The notes below the pieces were generated by a model, which saw nothing but the letters and a program-made list of their open reading frames with translations, was not told the DNA's origin and did no database searches. This document shows positions 17,362 through 25,495 of a DNA stretch of 27,784 bases, one piece after another. The position numbers and the translations under genes were made by a program. Within the stretch, counting starts at the first letter, position 1, and every line of letters starts with the position of its first letter. Origin of the DNA: a virus; the IMG/VR virus record IMGVR_UViG_3300048037_000710, positions 1-27,784 of that record. One strand, given 5' to 3'.

Positions 17362-20300
17362 ATGCCAAATTATATTTTTAATGATACCGCATTAACTCAA
17401 GATGATATTGAAGAAATTGCATCTATTAAAGGTTATACTCTTGATGAGCTATTTGAAAAAAACCCAGGTATAAAAGAAACCGATTCCGATCCCAATGAAG
17501 AGGGAAAGGAAACCCCTTCACAGGAGACAGAGAGTGCAGCTGTGGAGGAAAGTGTGGCACTCGAACCTACCGTTATGGATTCCAAGTCGGTAACTATTTC
17601 ATCGGATTTACCAGAAGTTAAAACTGGTACTGTTGCAGATACAGAATATATTCCGCCTGTTGTAACTTCAAAAGAATCACAAAAAATTATTGATGACTTT
17701 AATAAAATCAGTAATGTTGATGTTGAATTTGAAAACAAAAAAGCTACCGTTGAAAAAATAAATAGATTTAAAAAAGATCAATTTAAAACGGCAGAAAGAG
17801 AGGAATATAATTTATATAAACAAACCGGAAAAGTACAGCCCGTCGTATTAGAGGGTGTAGAAGTAAAGCAAAAAATTGAAAATAACAGAAGAGATTTTAT
17901 GGAAGATATTGCGCAAGATAAACGTGTGCAATTACTTAATCAAGAAACAAAGCTTAGGGATGCTTTACTTAATACTACTAATGAATTAACTTCTAATATA
18001 AATTCTAATATAAATGCTGTTAATAATATCATTTCTCAGTATGAAGAAAGCGTTAAGCAAGGTGTTCCATATTCAGAAGAGGAGTATAATATAGCAAAAC
18101 AAAAATCTCAAGAAATTATAAAATCCACTAAGCAAATGGAAAGCAATTTGCTAAGGGATCTTGCTATTTTAAATAAAAAAAATGAGTTTATAGATTCTTT
18201 TAAAAGATCTTATAGTAATATAGATCAATTAGAAAATGTTTTAAAAACTACCACCACTGATATAGCATTGGGGTTAGCGGTACCTTTAGACATGCTTAAG
18301 TCTGAAGAGGGAAAAGAAAAGTCTTATACTAAAGACTTATTAAATTACCGCCAAAAACTTCAAAAAGAATCAGCCGAGGGTTTGCCAAAAGCTATTCCTG
18401 TAGAAAGTATTTCTAGCTTAAAGGATTTAGTTAATTGGGGATCTGATGCGTTTGTAAATTTTGTACCTAGTGGAGCGATGGCTTTTACAGGTCCCGCTGC
18501 TCCTTATTTATTTGGAGCTTCAGGCTTTGGAGGTCGAATAGCACAATTTGAATTAGATGCATTAGAAGCAAAAAATCAAATTCCTAAATTACAAGAATTA
18601 CATAGTAAATCAGACGACCCATTAGAAAAAGCGGAAATACAAAAAGAAATTGATAAATATAATGAAGCTTTAAATGTAAGTGATTTAAAAAAACTTACTG
18701 TTAGCGGAATATATGGAGCGGCTGAAGTAGGAACTGAAATGCTAACTACTGTGAGGTTGGTAAAAGATTTAAAATCTGCAAATACATTATTTTATAAAGA
18801 AGGATTTGTTCCGGCATTTAAACAAGCAATTAAAGATATTCCTGCAGGAGGCGTATTAGAAGGTGGAGGTGAAGGATTAAATAGTATTATTGGGAATGTA
18901 GCTGATATAACTATATTAAATGAAGATAAAAATGCATTTGAAGGTGTTACAGAGTCGACTGCTCAAGGATTTTTTATTGGTAATGGTTTTAAAATAGCTA
19001 ATGCTGGTAATTTAGCTAGAGCCTATGCTTATGATGTTATTACAGATAAACAAAATAAACAGGAAATTGAGAATACATTGAAAGAAATAAACAATCTTTC
19101 GAATGCTTTTACGGAAAACACCAATGCAAACACTAAAGATGAAGCTGCTCGTGTTATAAGATCTAAAATTAAAGAGCTATCATTAAATCAAGATTTTTCA
19201 GCTTCTCAATTTTTAAAGCTTTCTGAAGCTGACCAAAAAGCTGTTTTTGAAGCTGACAGACAATCTAAAAAAGTAAATAGAAGATGGAAAAAAATAGCTA
19301 ATTCTAATTTAGACGAAACTAGTAAAGATTTAATTAGAAAAGATCTTGAAGCAGAATTTAATGGGTATCAAGATAAAAAAATATCTTTACTCAGAAAATC
19401 TAATGTAAACACAGAATTGCAACAGCCCAAAGGATTACAAGAAGGAGATTTTTATAGAGGATATAAAATACATCAAGTTAATGATGCAGCTGTAAAAAAA
19501 AATAATTCTTTAAATAAGCTTGCAAATAAAGTTGTAAATGTTTTAAGTGGTGAAGCTGAAACAATAACTGATTTTATTAATTCAGATGAAACATTACTAA
19601 CTTTAAATGACGGTAGTGTAATTACAAAGGAAGAAGCGCAACAAATTAATACTATTTGGCAAAATGGTGCTGACGGTGGGTTTGACCCCATTAGTAAAAA
19701 TCAATATACTATTGTTGAAAGGGCTGCGGTAAACAACCCATCAACTGCTTTACATGAATATTTTCACGCAATGGCTGCTGAAAAAGGGTTTACAGAAGAA
19801 CAATTTAATAAAATAAAAGATAATTATATTGCTTTGTTAAATTCTAAAAAAGAAAATGGTGAATTAACAGAAAAACAATATAATAAAATTTTTAGTAGAC
19901 TTCCTATATATGATGGTAAAGTTGAACAAGCAGAAGAATTAATTAACCTTACTGCCGATGCCGTAAATTTACAAATAATTAAAGAAACGGATTTTGATTT
20001 TTTACAAAGATTCGCTAATAATGTTAAATCAATAGTAGGTTCTATAATAGGTAAAGATGAAGCTGATAATTTTAATATTAATACAGCTGAGGACGCTTGG
20101 AATATGGTACAAACTTTTTCTAAAGATGTATTAAGTTCTGCCCCCCCAAAACAAATTATAGGTACCCAACCTGAAGAAGAAGAACCAGCGGTTAAACAAG
20201 CTAAAACGGTAATTAAAGAATCAAGATCTGAAGAGGCATCTCAATCTGTATTAGAAGCTGTAAATAAACTGGTTCCCCAAGATATTACTACACAAGAAGA

Positions 20301-23300
20301 GTATCAAAGCTTTGTAAATGATCGCAGGGCTTTTCCAAAGCTTTATAGGGCAATTACTGAACAAGGAGGCGTAATTAATAATTATATTAAAAGTATATCA
20401 ACTACGCCGGAAGAAGCACAAAAAACAATAGAAAATTTAACAAATAGAATATTAAAGTTTAATCCTGAAGCTAAACGTAAAGGTACAAAAAAAGCTGTAG
20501 GCATAGAAGCCTTTGGCGAAAGAATATTTGCTGATATACAATTTGCTAGAAAAGGATCTAAGCTTGAATTATATAAAGAAAGCGAAAAAACTAAAAGAGA
20601 AAGCAGAAGAGAAGACCGTGAAGATGGCTTTGAAACTTTAGCCGCTCCGGAAACTGAAATTGAAGTTGCAGAAACAAAACCTGCGGAAAGATTAATTGAA
20701 GTTAAAAAACAAATTCTTAGTGAGCCTAATCAAAAAGAGCTTGAAGATATTGTAGCAGAAAAACTACCAGAGCTGACTCCAGATCAATTTACATTTAAAA
20801 CACTACCTAACTGGGCAAAACAAACACTTGCTAAAGAAATTGGTATACCAGTTAAGAAATTTGAAGGATCATCTAATTTTACACAAGCAGAATTAGATAA
20901 GGTTATTTCATTCATAGAAAATAACATTGATACTGTTAGAAAAGCTTTACCTGATGCTGCTGTATTAGAAGGCGCTCCTGTTAGTGAGGGTCTTATAGGC
21001 ACTGCAACTGGCGTGCCAAATAATGTGTTAAAAAACATTAACTTATACGAAAGATTGGCAAGAGGCACTAAAAAAGCGGGGTTAATTGCTTATAAAAAAT
21101 TAAAAGGTATTAATAACGATTCAATTTTAAAAGCCATAGGTATTGTTGATGGTAAAAGAACCGCTGGTCCTAGAGATAAACAAGCACAGACTGCTAAAGG
21201 TTTAATAAACATACTTGCTAAGTTCATGACTAATCAAGAGGTCCGCAAGCAAGCTGATCTTACTCCACAACAAAAAACTGATATTGAAACTGGCAAAGGA
21301 AGTAGATTATTGTTTTCAAAAACAATGCTTCCTGATGTTAGAAAAAAGCTTAGTGAAGAAATTAGCAATATTAAAGATGTTAATAAATATGAAGGTTTAA
21401 CTGATGATGTTATTATTAAAATAAAAGGAGCATTAGAAGAAAATAAAGCTAAAACTTATAATCAAGTTTTTAATGAAATTAAAAATATAACATCTAAAAC
21501 TTTAAGCGTTGCTTCTCAAAATAGATTTGAAACAGATCTTTTAAAATCATTATTTAAAATATCAGAGGGCACTGCAAGTAAAGAAAATCTTATTTCAGCT
21601 TTTGAAACTTATAGAAAATTATTTAAGTATGAACAAAGAGAAATTGGATATAATTTTGCTCGTAATTATTTAGAATTAGAATTTAAAAACGCGGAAAATA
21701 ATGAAGCTAAACAAGAGGTAGTTAAAAACTTTTTAAAATACATAAGTAGATCTATAAGAACTTTAAAAATAGATGGCATTACTACTAATGAAGCAATATT
21801 TAATAAGATTGTTAATCCTTTATTAGGGAAAAATAAATTAGGATTTGGGCTTTTAAAAGAAAAAGGAAGAACATATATAACTTTTAATAATGAAAAATTA
21901 AAAGGATTACAAGATATAACTGAAATAAAAAAAGATTTTAAAGGTAATGTTGAAACTATTCAAGCAGAGGCAGAAGAAACATTAAAATATTATAAAAAAA
22001 TAATAGATCAAGCCAAGGAGCAAGGCACTGTAGAGCAAATTAAAGGATTTATAGCTTTAACGTCGGCAGATCAAAGGGGTATGTTAAGAAAATTATCTAC
22101 TCCCGGATTTGAAATTAAAGCTCCTGGCAAAAAAATGGTGCTAGAGCATGAAACAACTGCTTTAGAATTATTTAATAAGCTTGTTGACTATGCGGATGGT
22201 AAAATTGAATTTTCCGCATTACAAAAATTTGTTTTTCAAGCAAAAGTAAATTTAATTCCAGAAACTTTAGACAAAATATTAAATGCTAAAGGCTACACTG
22301 GGAATGGCAAAAGTCGTTATAATGCGGAAGAATTTTTAAAAGTTTTACAAAAATACAAAGATCAAAGAGAAGTAATAGACTATAGCATTGATGCTAAAGG
22401 ATTAATAAAATTAAGTAAATCAATATCCAAAGCTGCAGTAAAAAACAATTTAGAATTACCTAAATCTCAACGTTTACCTAAAGGCAGTACTAATGAACAG
22501 GTATTAGATAAAATGCAAGAGCTTGATAATGAGGCTAATGAAGCTAGGATTAAATATAGCAAATCACAAGATTTAAACGAAGATTTTAATAATATTATTG
22601 AGGCTAAAACCGGCATTGCAACATATAAAAGATTTTCACCAGCTAAAGCTCAAGTAAGAGGTGCAAGCAAAGGTAAATTTAATTTCTTTATTCCGCCCAG
22701 CGCTGAAGACTTTACGGGTTTATTATATAAAACATTGGCTAAGGGTAAAGTAGGTGATACTCAAATGCAATGGTATAAAGATAATTTATTAGACCCTTAC
22801 GCTAGAGCAATGAATGATATATCTGCAGCTCGTGTAGCTATGTTTGAAGATTATAAAGCGCTTAAAAACGATTTAGAAATTATTCCTAAAAACCTTAAAA
22901 AGAAAAGTGTTGATGAATATACGAGAGAACAAGCTGTAAGAGTTTATATATGGAATGATCAAGGTAATAACGTACCTGGTTTATTTAAAACAGATCAAAA
23001 AGATTTAGTTGATTATGTAAATAAAGATTCTGAACTTAAGCTTTTTGCAGAACAACTTATAGCTATTCAAAAAAATGATGAATACTCTGCTCCTAAAGAA
23101 GGATGGCTCGCGGGTAGTATTACAACAGACTTATTAGATAATGTTAACTCTATAAAAAGAAAAAAGTATTTAGAGCAATGGCAGACTAACGTAGACCTAA
23201 TATTTTCTGAAGAAAACATGAACAAGCTTGAGGCCGCGTTTGGAAAGCCATATGTGAAAGCTTTAGAAAATATTCTTACAAGAATGAAAACCGGTAGAAA

Positions 23301-24588
23301 CAAACCATTTACAAGTGATTCTCTTGCTGGTAGAGTTACTGATTGGTTAAACAATTCTGTTGGAGCAATTATGTTTTTTAATACTAGATCAGCTGTATTA
23401 CAAACAATATCCTCAATTAACTTCGTTAACTGGAGCGACAACAATATTTATCAAGCAGGAAAAGCTCTTGCAAATCAACCACAATACTGGAAAGACTTTA
23501 AGTTTTTATTTAATTCTGACTTTTTAAAAGAAAGGCGCGGAGGTTTAAGGTTTAATGTGAGTGAATCTGAAATAGCTGATGCGGCTAAAAAAGGTGGTGC
23601 AAGAGGCGTAGTGAGCAAAATACTTCAAGCTGGATTTTTACCTACACAAGCAGCTGACAGTTTTGCAATTGCATCAGGGGGCGCAACATTTTACAGAAAT
23701 AGGATTAAATCTTATATTAAAAAAGGGTTAACAGAAGCCGAAGCGCAAGAAAAAGCATTTTTAGATTTTAGAGAAATAGCTGAAGAATCACAACAATCCT
23801 CAAGACCTGATAGAATTAGCGCACAACAAGCGGGGCCATTAGGGCGCACCATATTAGCTTTTGCAAACACCCCAGCACAATATGCTAGATTAACTAAAAA
23901 AGCCGCCAGTGATCTTATAAATAGGCGTGGCGATGCTAAAACAAATATATCTAAACTATTATATTATGGGTTTGTACAAAACTTAGTATTTAATATGCTT
24001 CAAAAAGCAGTATTTATGATTGCTTTTGGAGATGACGACGAAGATGAAAAGAAAAAAGAAGAAAAATATTTGGATGTTGCAAATGGCATGGCTGATGGTT
24101 TACTTAGAGGTATGGGTATACAGGGTGCTATTGCATCTACTCTAAAAAATACTTTAATAAAAATTATAAAAGAATCTAAAAAAGCAAGACCAGATTATGC
24201 TGAAACCGCTTTAATACAATTATTAAGTATATCTCCTCCTATTCAATCTAAAGCACAAAAAGTAAGAAGTGCTCTTAAGTCATATGAATGGAATAAAGAT
24301 GAAATGCTTAATAAAGGATTTAGCTTAGATAATCCTGCATACATGGCCGGGGCTAATGTTATATCTGCTTTTACAAATGTTCCGCTAGATAGGGTTGTTA
24401 AAAAAGTAAATAACATTGCTGCTTCAACTCAAGAAGATATATCACCTGTTGAAAGATCTATGCTAGTTGCTGGATGGAGTGAATGGGAATTAGGTATACA
24501 AAAACCTAAAAAGAAAAAGAAAAAGAAAACTAGAAGCTCTGGCAGAGGAACTAGCAGAAGTAATAGTAGATCATCAAATAGAAGATAA
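17362..24588 (+). CDS. Giant ejection (internal virion) protein with HExxH peptidase motif
   Basis: A 2408-residue protein, the longest gene in the window and nearly twice T7 gp16. Residues 1-100 are a short N-terminal motif (LTQDDIEEIASIKGYTLDEL) then an acidic Ser/Thr/Glu linker. About 362-392 (FVPSGAMAFTGPAAPYLFGA) and about 497-545 are Gly/Ala-rich, membrane-prone stretches. HEYFH at 798-802 is a zinc-peptidase HExxH motif; Glu858 or Glu859 could be the third ligand. About 1200-1320 hold a block with GTATGVPNNVLKNI that I recall from other giant marine phage proteins. About 1850-2010 include IPPSAEDFTGLLYKTLAKGK. The C-terminal region (ILAFANTPAQYARLTKKA, about 2170-2187) resembles the LPD38-type domain of phage polyvalent proteins and is followed by a hydrophobic helix near 2197-2222. 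The last 28 residues are Lys then Ser/Arg-rich. It probably travels in the capsid and is ejected with DNA. Confidence 0.65.
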   Translation: MPNYIFNDTALTQDDIEEIASIKGYTLDELFEKNPGIKETDSDPNEEGKETPSQETESAAVEESVALEPTVMDSKSVTISSDLPEVKTGTVADTEYIPPVVTSKESQKIIDDFNKISNVDVEFENKKATVEKINRFKKDQFKTAEREEYNLYKQTGKVQPVVLEGVEVKQKIENNRRDFMEDIAQDKRVQLLNQETKLRDALLNTTNELTSNINSNINAVNNIISQYEESVKQGVPYSEEEYNIAKQKSQEIIKSTKQMESNLLRDLAILNKKNEFIDSFKRSYSNIDQLENVLKTTTTDIALGLAVPLDMLKSEEGKEKSYTKDLLNYRQKLQKESAEGLPKAIPVESISSLKDLVNWGSDAFVNFVPSGAMAFTGPAAPYLFGASGFGGRIAQFELDALEAKNQIPKLQELHSKSDDPLEKAEIQKEIDKYNEALNVSDLKKLTVSGIYGAAEVGTEMLTTVRLVKDLKSANTLFYKEGFVPAFKQAIKDIPAGGVLEGGGEGLNSIIGNVADITILNEDKNAFEGVTESTAQGFFIGNGFKIANAGNLARAYAYDVITDKQNKQEIENTLKEINNLSNAFTENTNANTKDEAARVIRSKIKELSLNQDFSASQFLKLSEADQKAVFEADRQSKKVNRRWKKIANSNLDETSKDLIRKDLEAEFNGYQDKKISLLRKSNVNTELQQPKGLQEGDFYRGYKIHQVNDAAVKKNNSLNKLANKVVNVLSGEAETITDFINSDETLLTLNDGSVITKEEAQQINTIWQNGADGGFDPISKNQYTIVERAAVNNPSTALHEYFHAMAAEKGFTEEQFNKIKDNYIALLNSKKENGELTEKQYNKIFSRLPIYDGKVEQAEELINLTADAVNLQIIKETDFDFLQRFANNVKSIVGSIIGKDEADNFNINTAEDAWNMVQTFSKDVLSSAPPKQIIGTQPEEEEPAVKQAKTVIKESRSEEASQSVLEAVNKLVPQDITTQEEYQSFVNDRRAFPKLYRAITEQGGVINNYIKSISTTPEEAQKTIENLTNRILKFNPEAKRKGTKKAVGIEAFGERIFADIQFARKGSKLELYKESEKTKRESRREDREDGFETLAAPETEIEVAETKPAERLIEVKKQILSEPNQKELEDIVAEKLPELTPDQFTFKTLPNWAKQTLAKEIGIPVKKFEGSSNFTQAELDKVISFIENNIDTVRKALPDAAVLEGAPVSEGLIGTATGVPNNVLKNINLYERLARGTKKAGLIAYKKLKGINNDSILKAIGIVDGKRTAGPRDKQAQTAKGLINILAKFMTNQEVRKQADLTPQQKTDIETGKGSRLLFSKTMLPDVRKKLSEEISNIKDVNKYEGLTDDVIIKIKGALEENKAKTYNQVFNEIKNITSKTLSVASQNRFETDLLKSLFKISEGTASKENLISAFETYRKLFKYEQREIGYNFARNYLELEFKNAENNEAKQEVVKNFLKYISRSIRTLKIDGITTNEAIFNKIVNPLLGKNKLGFGLLKEKGRTYITFNNEKLKGLQDITEIKKDFKGNVETIQAEAEETLKYYKKIIDQAKEQGTVEQIKGFIALTSADQRGMLRKLSTPGFEIKAPGKKMVLEHETTALELFNKLVDYADGKIEFSALQKFVFQAKVNLIPETLDKILNAKGYTGNGKSRYNAEEFLKVLQKYKDQREVIDYSIDAKGLIKLSKSISKAAVKNNLELPKSQRLPKGSTNEQVLDKMQELDNEANEARIKYSKSQDLNEDFNNIIEAKTGIATYKRFSPAKAQVRGASKGKFNFFIPPSAEDFTGLLYKTLAKGKVGDTQMQWYKDNLLDPYARAMNDISAARVAMFEDYKALKNDLEIIPKNLKKKSVDEYTREQAVRVYIWNDQGNNVPGLFKTDQKDLVDYVNKDSELKLFAEQLIAIQKNDEYSAPKEGWLAGSITTDLLDNVNSIKRKKYLEQWQTNVDLIFSEENMNKLEAAFGKPYVKALENILTRMKTGRNKPFTSDSLAGRVTDWLNNSVGAIMFFNTRSAVLQTISSINFVNWSDNNIYQAGKALANQPQYWKDFKFLFNSDFLKERRGGLRFNVSESEIADAAKKGGARGVVSKILQAGFLPTQAADSFAIASGGATFYRNRIKSYIKKGLTEAEAQEKAFLDFREIAEESQQSSRPDRISAQQAGPLGRTILAFANTPAQYARLTKKAASDLINRRGDAKTNISKLLYYGFVQNLVFNMLQKAVFMIAFGDDDEDEKKKEEKYLDVANGMADGLLRGMGIQGAIASTLKNTLIKIIKESKKARPDYAETALIQLLSISPPIQSKAQKVRSALKSYEWNKDEMLNKGFSLDNPAYMAGANVISAFTNVPLDRVVKKVNNIAASTQEDISPVERSMLVAGWSEWELGIQKPKKKKKKKTRSSGRGTSRSNSRSSNRR

Positions 24589-24589
24589 T

Positions 24590-24742
24590 ATGAATTCACC
24601 ATTGTATGCAAAAATTAGCGGACCTTGCAAAGCCGCTGCAAAAAGAAAATTTAAAGTATGGCCATCTGCCTATGCTTCAGGTTGGGGCGTAAGATGTACA
24701 AGTGCAGGTGGGCCTGGTAAAATGGGTAAAAAGAAAAAATAA
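24590..24742 (+). CDS. Small basic protein with WPSAYASG motif
   Basis: A 50-residue gene starting 1 base after the giant gene's stop. The protein has two cysteines (GPCKAAAKRKFKVWPSAYAS, then GVRC) and ends KMGKKKK. The K-x-W-P-S-A-Y-A-S-G motif followed by a Cys is one I recall from a small domain of unknown function found in marine phages and large DNA viruses of eukaryotes (DUF5872-like; recalled from memory, not checked). The tight spacing (1 base before, 2 bases after), the intact frame and the motif support a real gene. A nucleic-acid-binding or zinc-binding role would fit the charge and the cysteines, but is a guess. Confidence 0.65.
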   Translation: MNSPLYAKISGPCKAAAKRKFKVWPSAYASGWGVRCTSAGGPGKMGKKKK

Positions 24743-24744
24743 TT

Positions 24745-24867
24745 ATGGACAAAAATTTAAAATCAATTGTAGGGGAACTTAAAAAAGCTTCTCGCATGCA
24801 TGCCGCACAAGCTAAAAAAATTGAAGGGCATATTAAAGCTATGCAAAAAATGAATAAGAAAAAGTAA
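24745..24867 (+). CDS. Tiny Lys-rich helical protein
   Basis: A 40-residue gene starting 2 bases after the preceding stop and ending 2 bases before the next start, so it is embedded in a tight gene string. The sequence is a single predicted amphipathic helix (LKSIVGELKKASRMHAAQAK) with a basic C-terminus ending MNKKK. There are no cysteines or membrane segment. It is real mainly by spacing and by the absence of any better frame. The function is unknown. The Lys-rich end is shared with the genes on either side. Confidence 0.55.
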   Translation: MDKNLKSIVGELKKASRMHAAQAKKIEGHIKAMQKMNKKK

Positions 24868-24869
24868 TT

Positions 24870-25148
24870 ATGGCATTTGAACAAAACAATTCTCCGTTTC
24901 AAAAGCAAAAGGGTGGTGGCACAACAAAAGCTTGTTTACCACTTGCTAAAATACGTAGTATGAGTAAATCTGAAAAAGATAAAGTTGTTCGTGCTAAAAG
25001 AAAAGCTGGCAAAGCGGGTAAGTATAAAAGAGATTCTAAAACGAACGTAAAAGGTGCAAGCACTAAAGGTGGCACGCTGCGTGATTGGTTTGAAAAAGAA
25101 GACTGGAGGCAAGTATCTAACCCTAGTAAAAAATGTGGTGAAAAATGA
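24870..25148 (+). CDS. Small basic protein of unknown function
   Basis: A 92-residue, strongly basic protein. It has a Gly/Gln/Lys N-terminus (SPFQKQKGGGTTKACLP), a helical segment LAKIRSMSKSEKDKVVRAKR, and a C-terminal block GGTLRDWFEKEDWRQVSNPS closing with KKC. I recall similar proteins as conserved hypotheticals in marine phages, with no known activity. Two cysteines (residue about 22 and near the C-terminus) could bind metal or form a disulfide. The stop overlaps the next start by ATGA (25145-25148), so translation of the peptidase gene is probably coupled to it. No holin-like membrane helix is seen here, although the gene precedes the putative endolysin. Confidence 0.7.
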   Translation: MAFEQNNSPFQKQKGGGTTKACLPLAKIRSMSKSEKDKVVRAKRKAGKAGKYKRDSKTNVKGASTKGGTLRDWFEKEDWRQVSNPSKKCGEK

Positions 25149-25495
25149 AATATTTTAACGACAAAGAAGATTTTAAAGGCAACATGGACAAAATGGATCC
25201 TAAGCTGTTGACCATGCTTGATGAGCTTCGCGAAGAATATGGCCAGCCTATTATTCTTAATTCTTCATATAGATCTGCCTCTCATCCTGTAGAAATTGTA
25301 AAAAGCAAACCAGGTGAGCACACATATGGCGCCGCAGTAGATATTAAATGCGCTGGCGGTGAAAATACATTTAATTTGGTAAGCGCAGCTATTAAAGTTG
25401 GATTCAGACGCATAGGAATATCGCGTAAAAGTAATTTTGTACACGTTGGAATTGGTTATCCTAACGCGCCTGAAACAACTATTTGGACATATTAA
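25145..25495 (+). CDS. M15-family peptidase, probable endolysin
   Basis: A 116-residue single-domain protein of the Peptidase_M15_3 / D-Ala-D-Ala carboxypeptidase type. The order of motifs is clear: NSSYRSASHP at residues 39-48, then GEHTYGAAVDI at 57-67 (zinc ligands His59 and Asp66, the HxxxxxxD pattern), then FVHVG at 98-102 with the third ligand His100. Such enzymes cut peptide stem bonds of peptidoglycan. There is no signal peptide or cell-wall-binding domain, as is common for endolysins of Gram-negative hosts. It is last in the late gene string, so host lysis is the likely role; a virion-borne murein peptidase is the alternative. Its start overlaps the upstream stop (ATGA), and its stop overlaps the convergent reductase stop. 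Confidence 0.85.
   Translation: MKYFNDKEDFKGNMDKMDPKLLTMLDELREEYGQPIILNSSYRSASHPVEIVKSKPGEHTYGAAVDIKCAGGENTFNLVSAAIKVGFRRIGISRKSNFVHVGIGYPNAPETTIWTY
25492..25495. other. Shared TTAA: overlapping convergent stop codons
   Basis: The plus-strand peptidase gene stops with TAA at 25493-25495. The minus-strand nrdA gene stops with TAA read from 25494 to 25492. The palindrome TTAA thus serves both genes. No terminator hairpin lies between them, so each transcript must run into the other gene unless it is ended inside it. Confidence 0.95.

Noticed and set aside
24500-24535. Simple-sequence AAGAAA repeat as a possible phase-variation tract
   Set aside because: The repeat units are codon-sized, encode lysines and would not shift frame; the stretch is explained by the basic tail.
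24429-24611. Minus-strand frame with a Leu/Phe-rich, membrane-like sequence that could suggest a holin
   Set aside because: It is the antisense of the Lys/Ser/Arg tail of the giant gene; the hydrophobic run is simply the complement of AAA/AAG codons.
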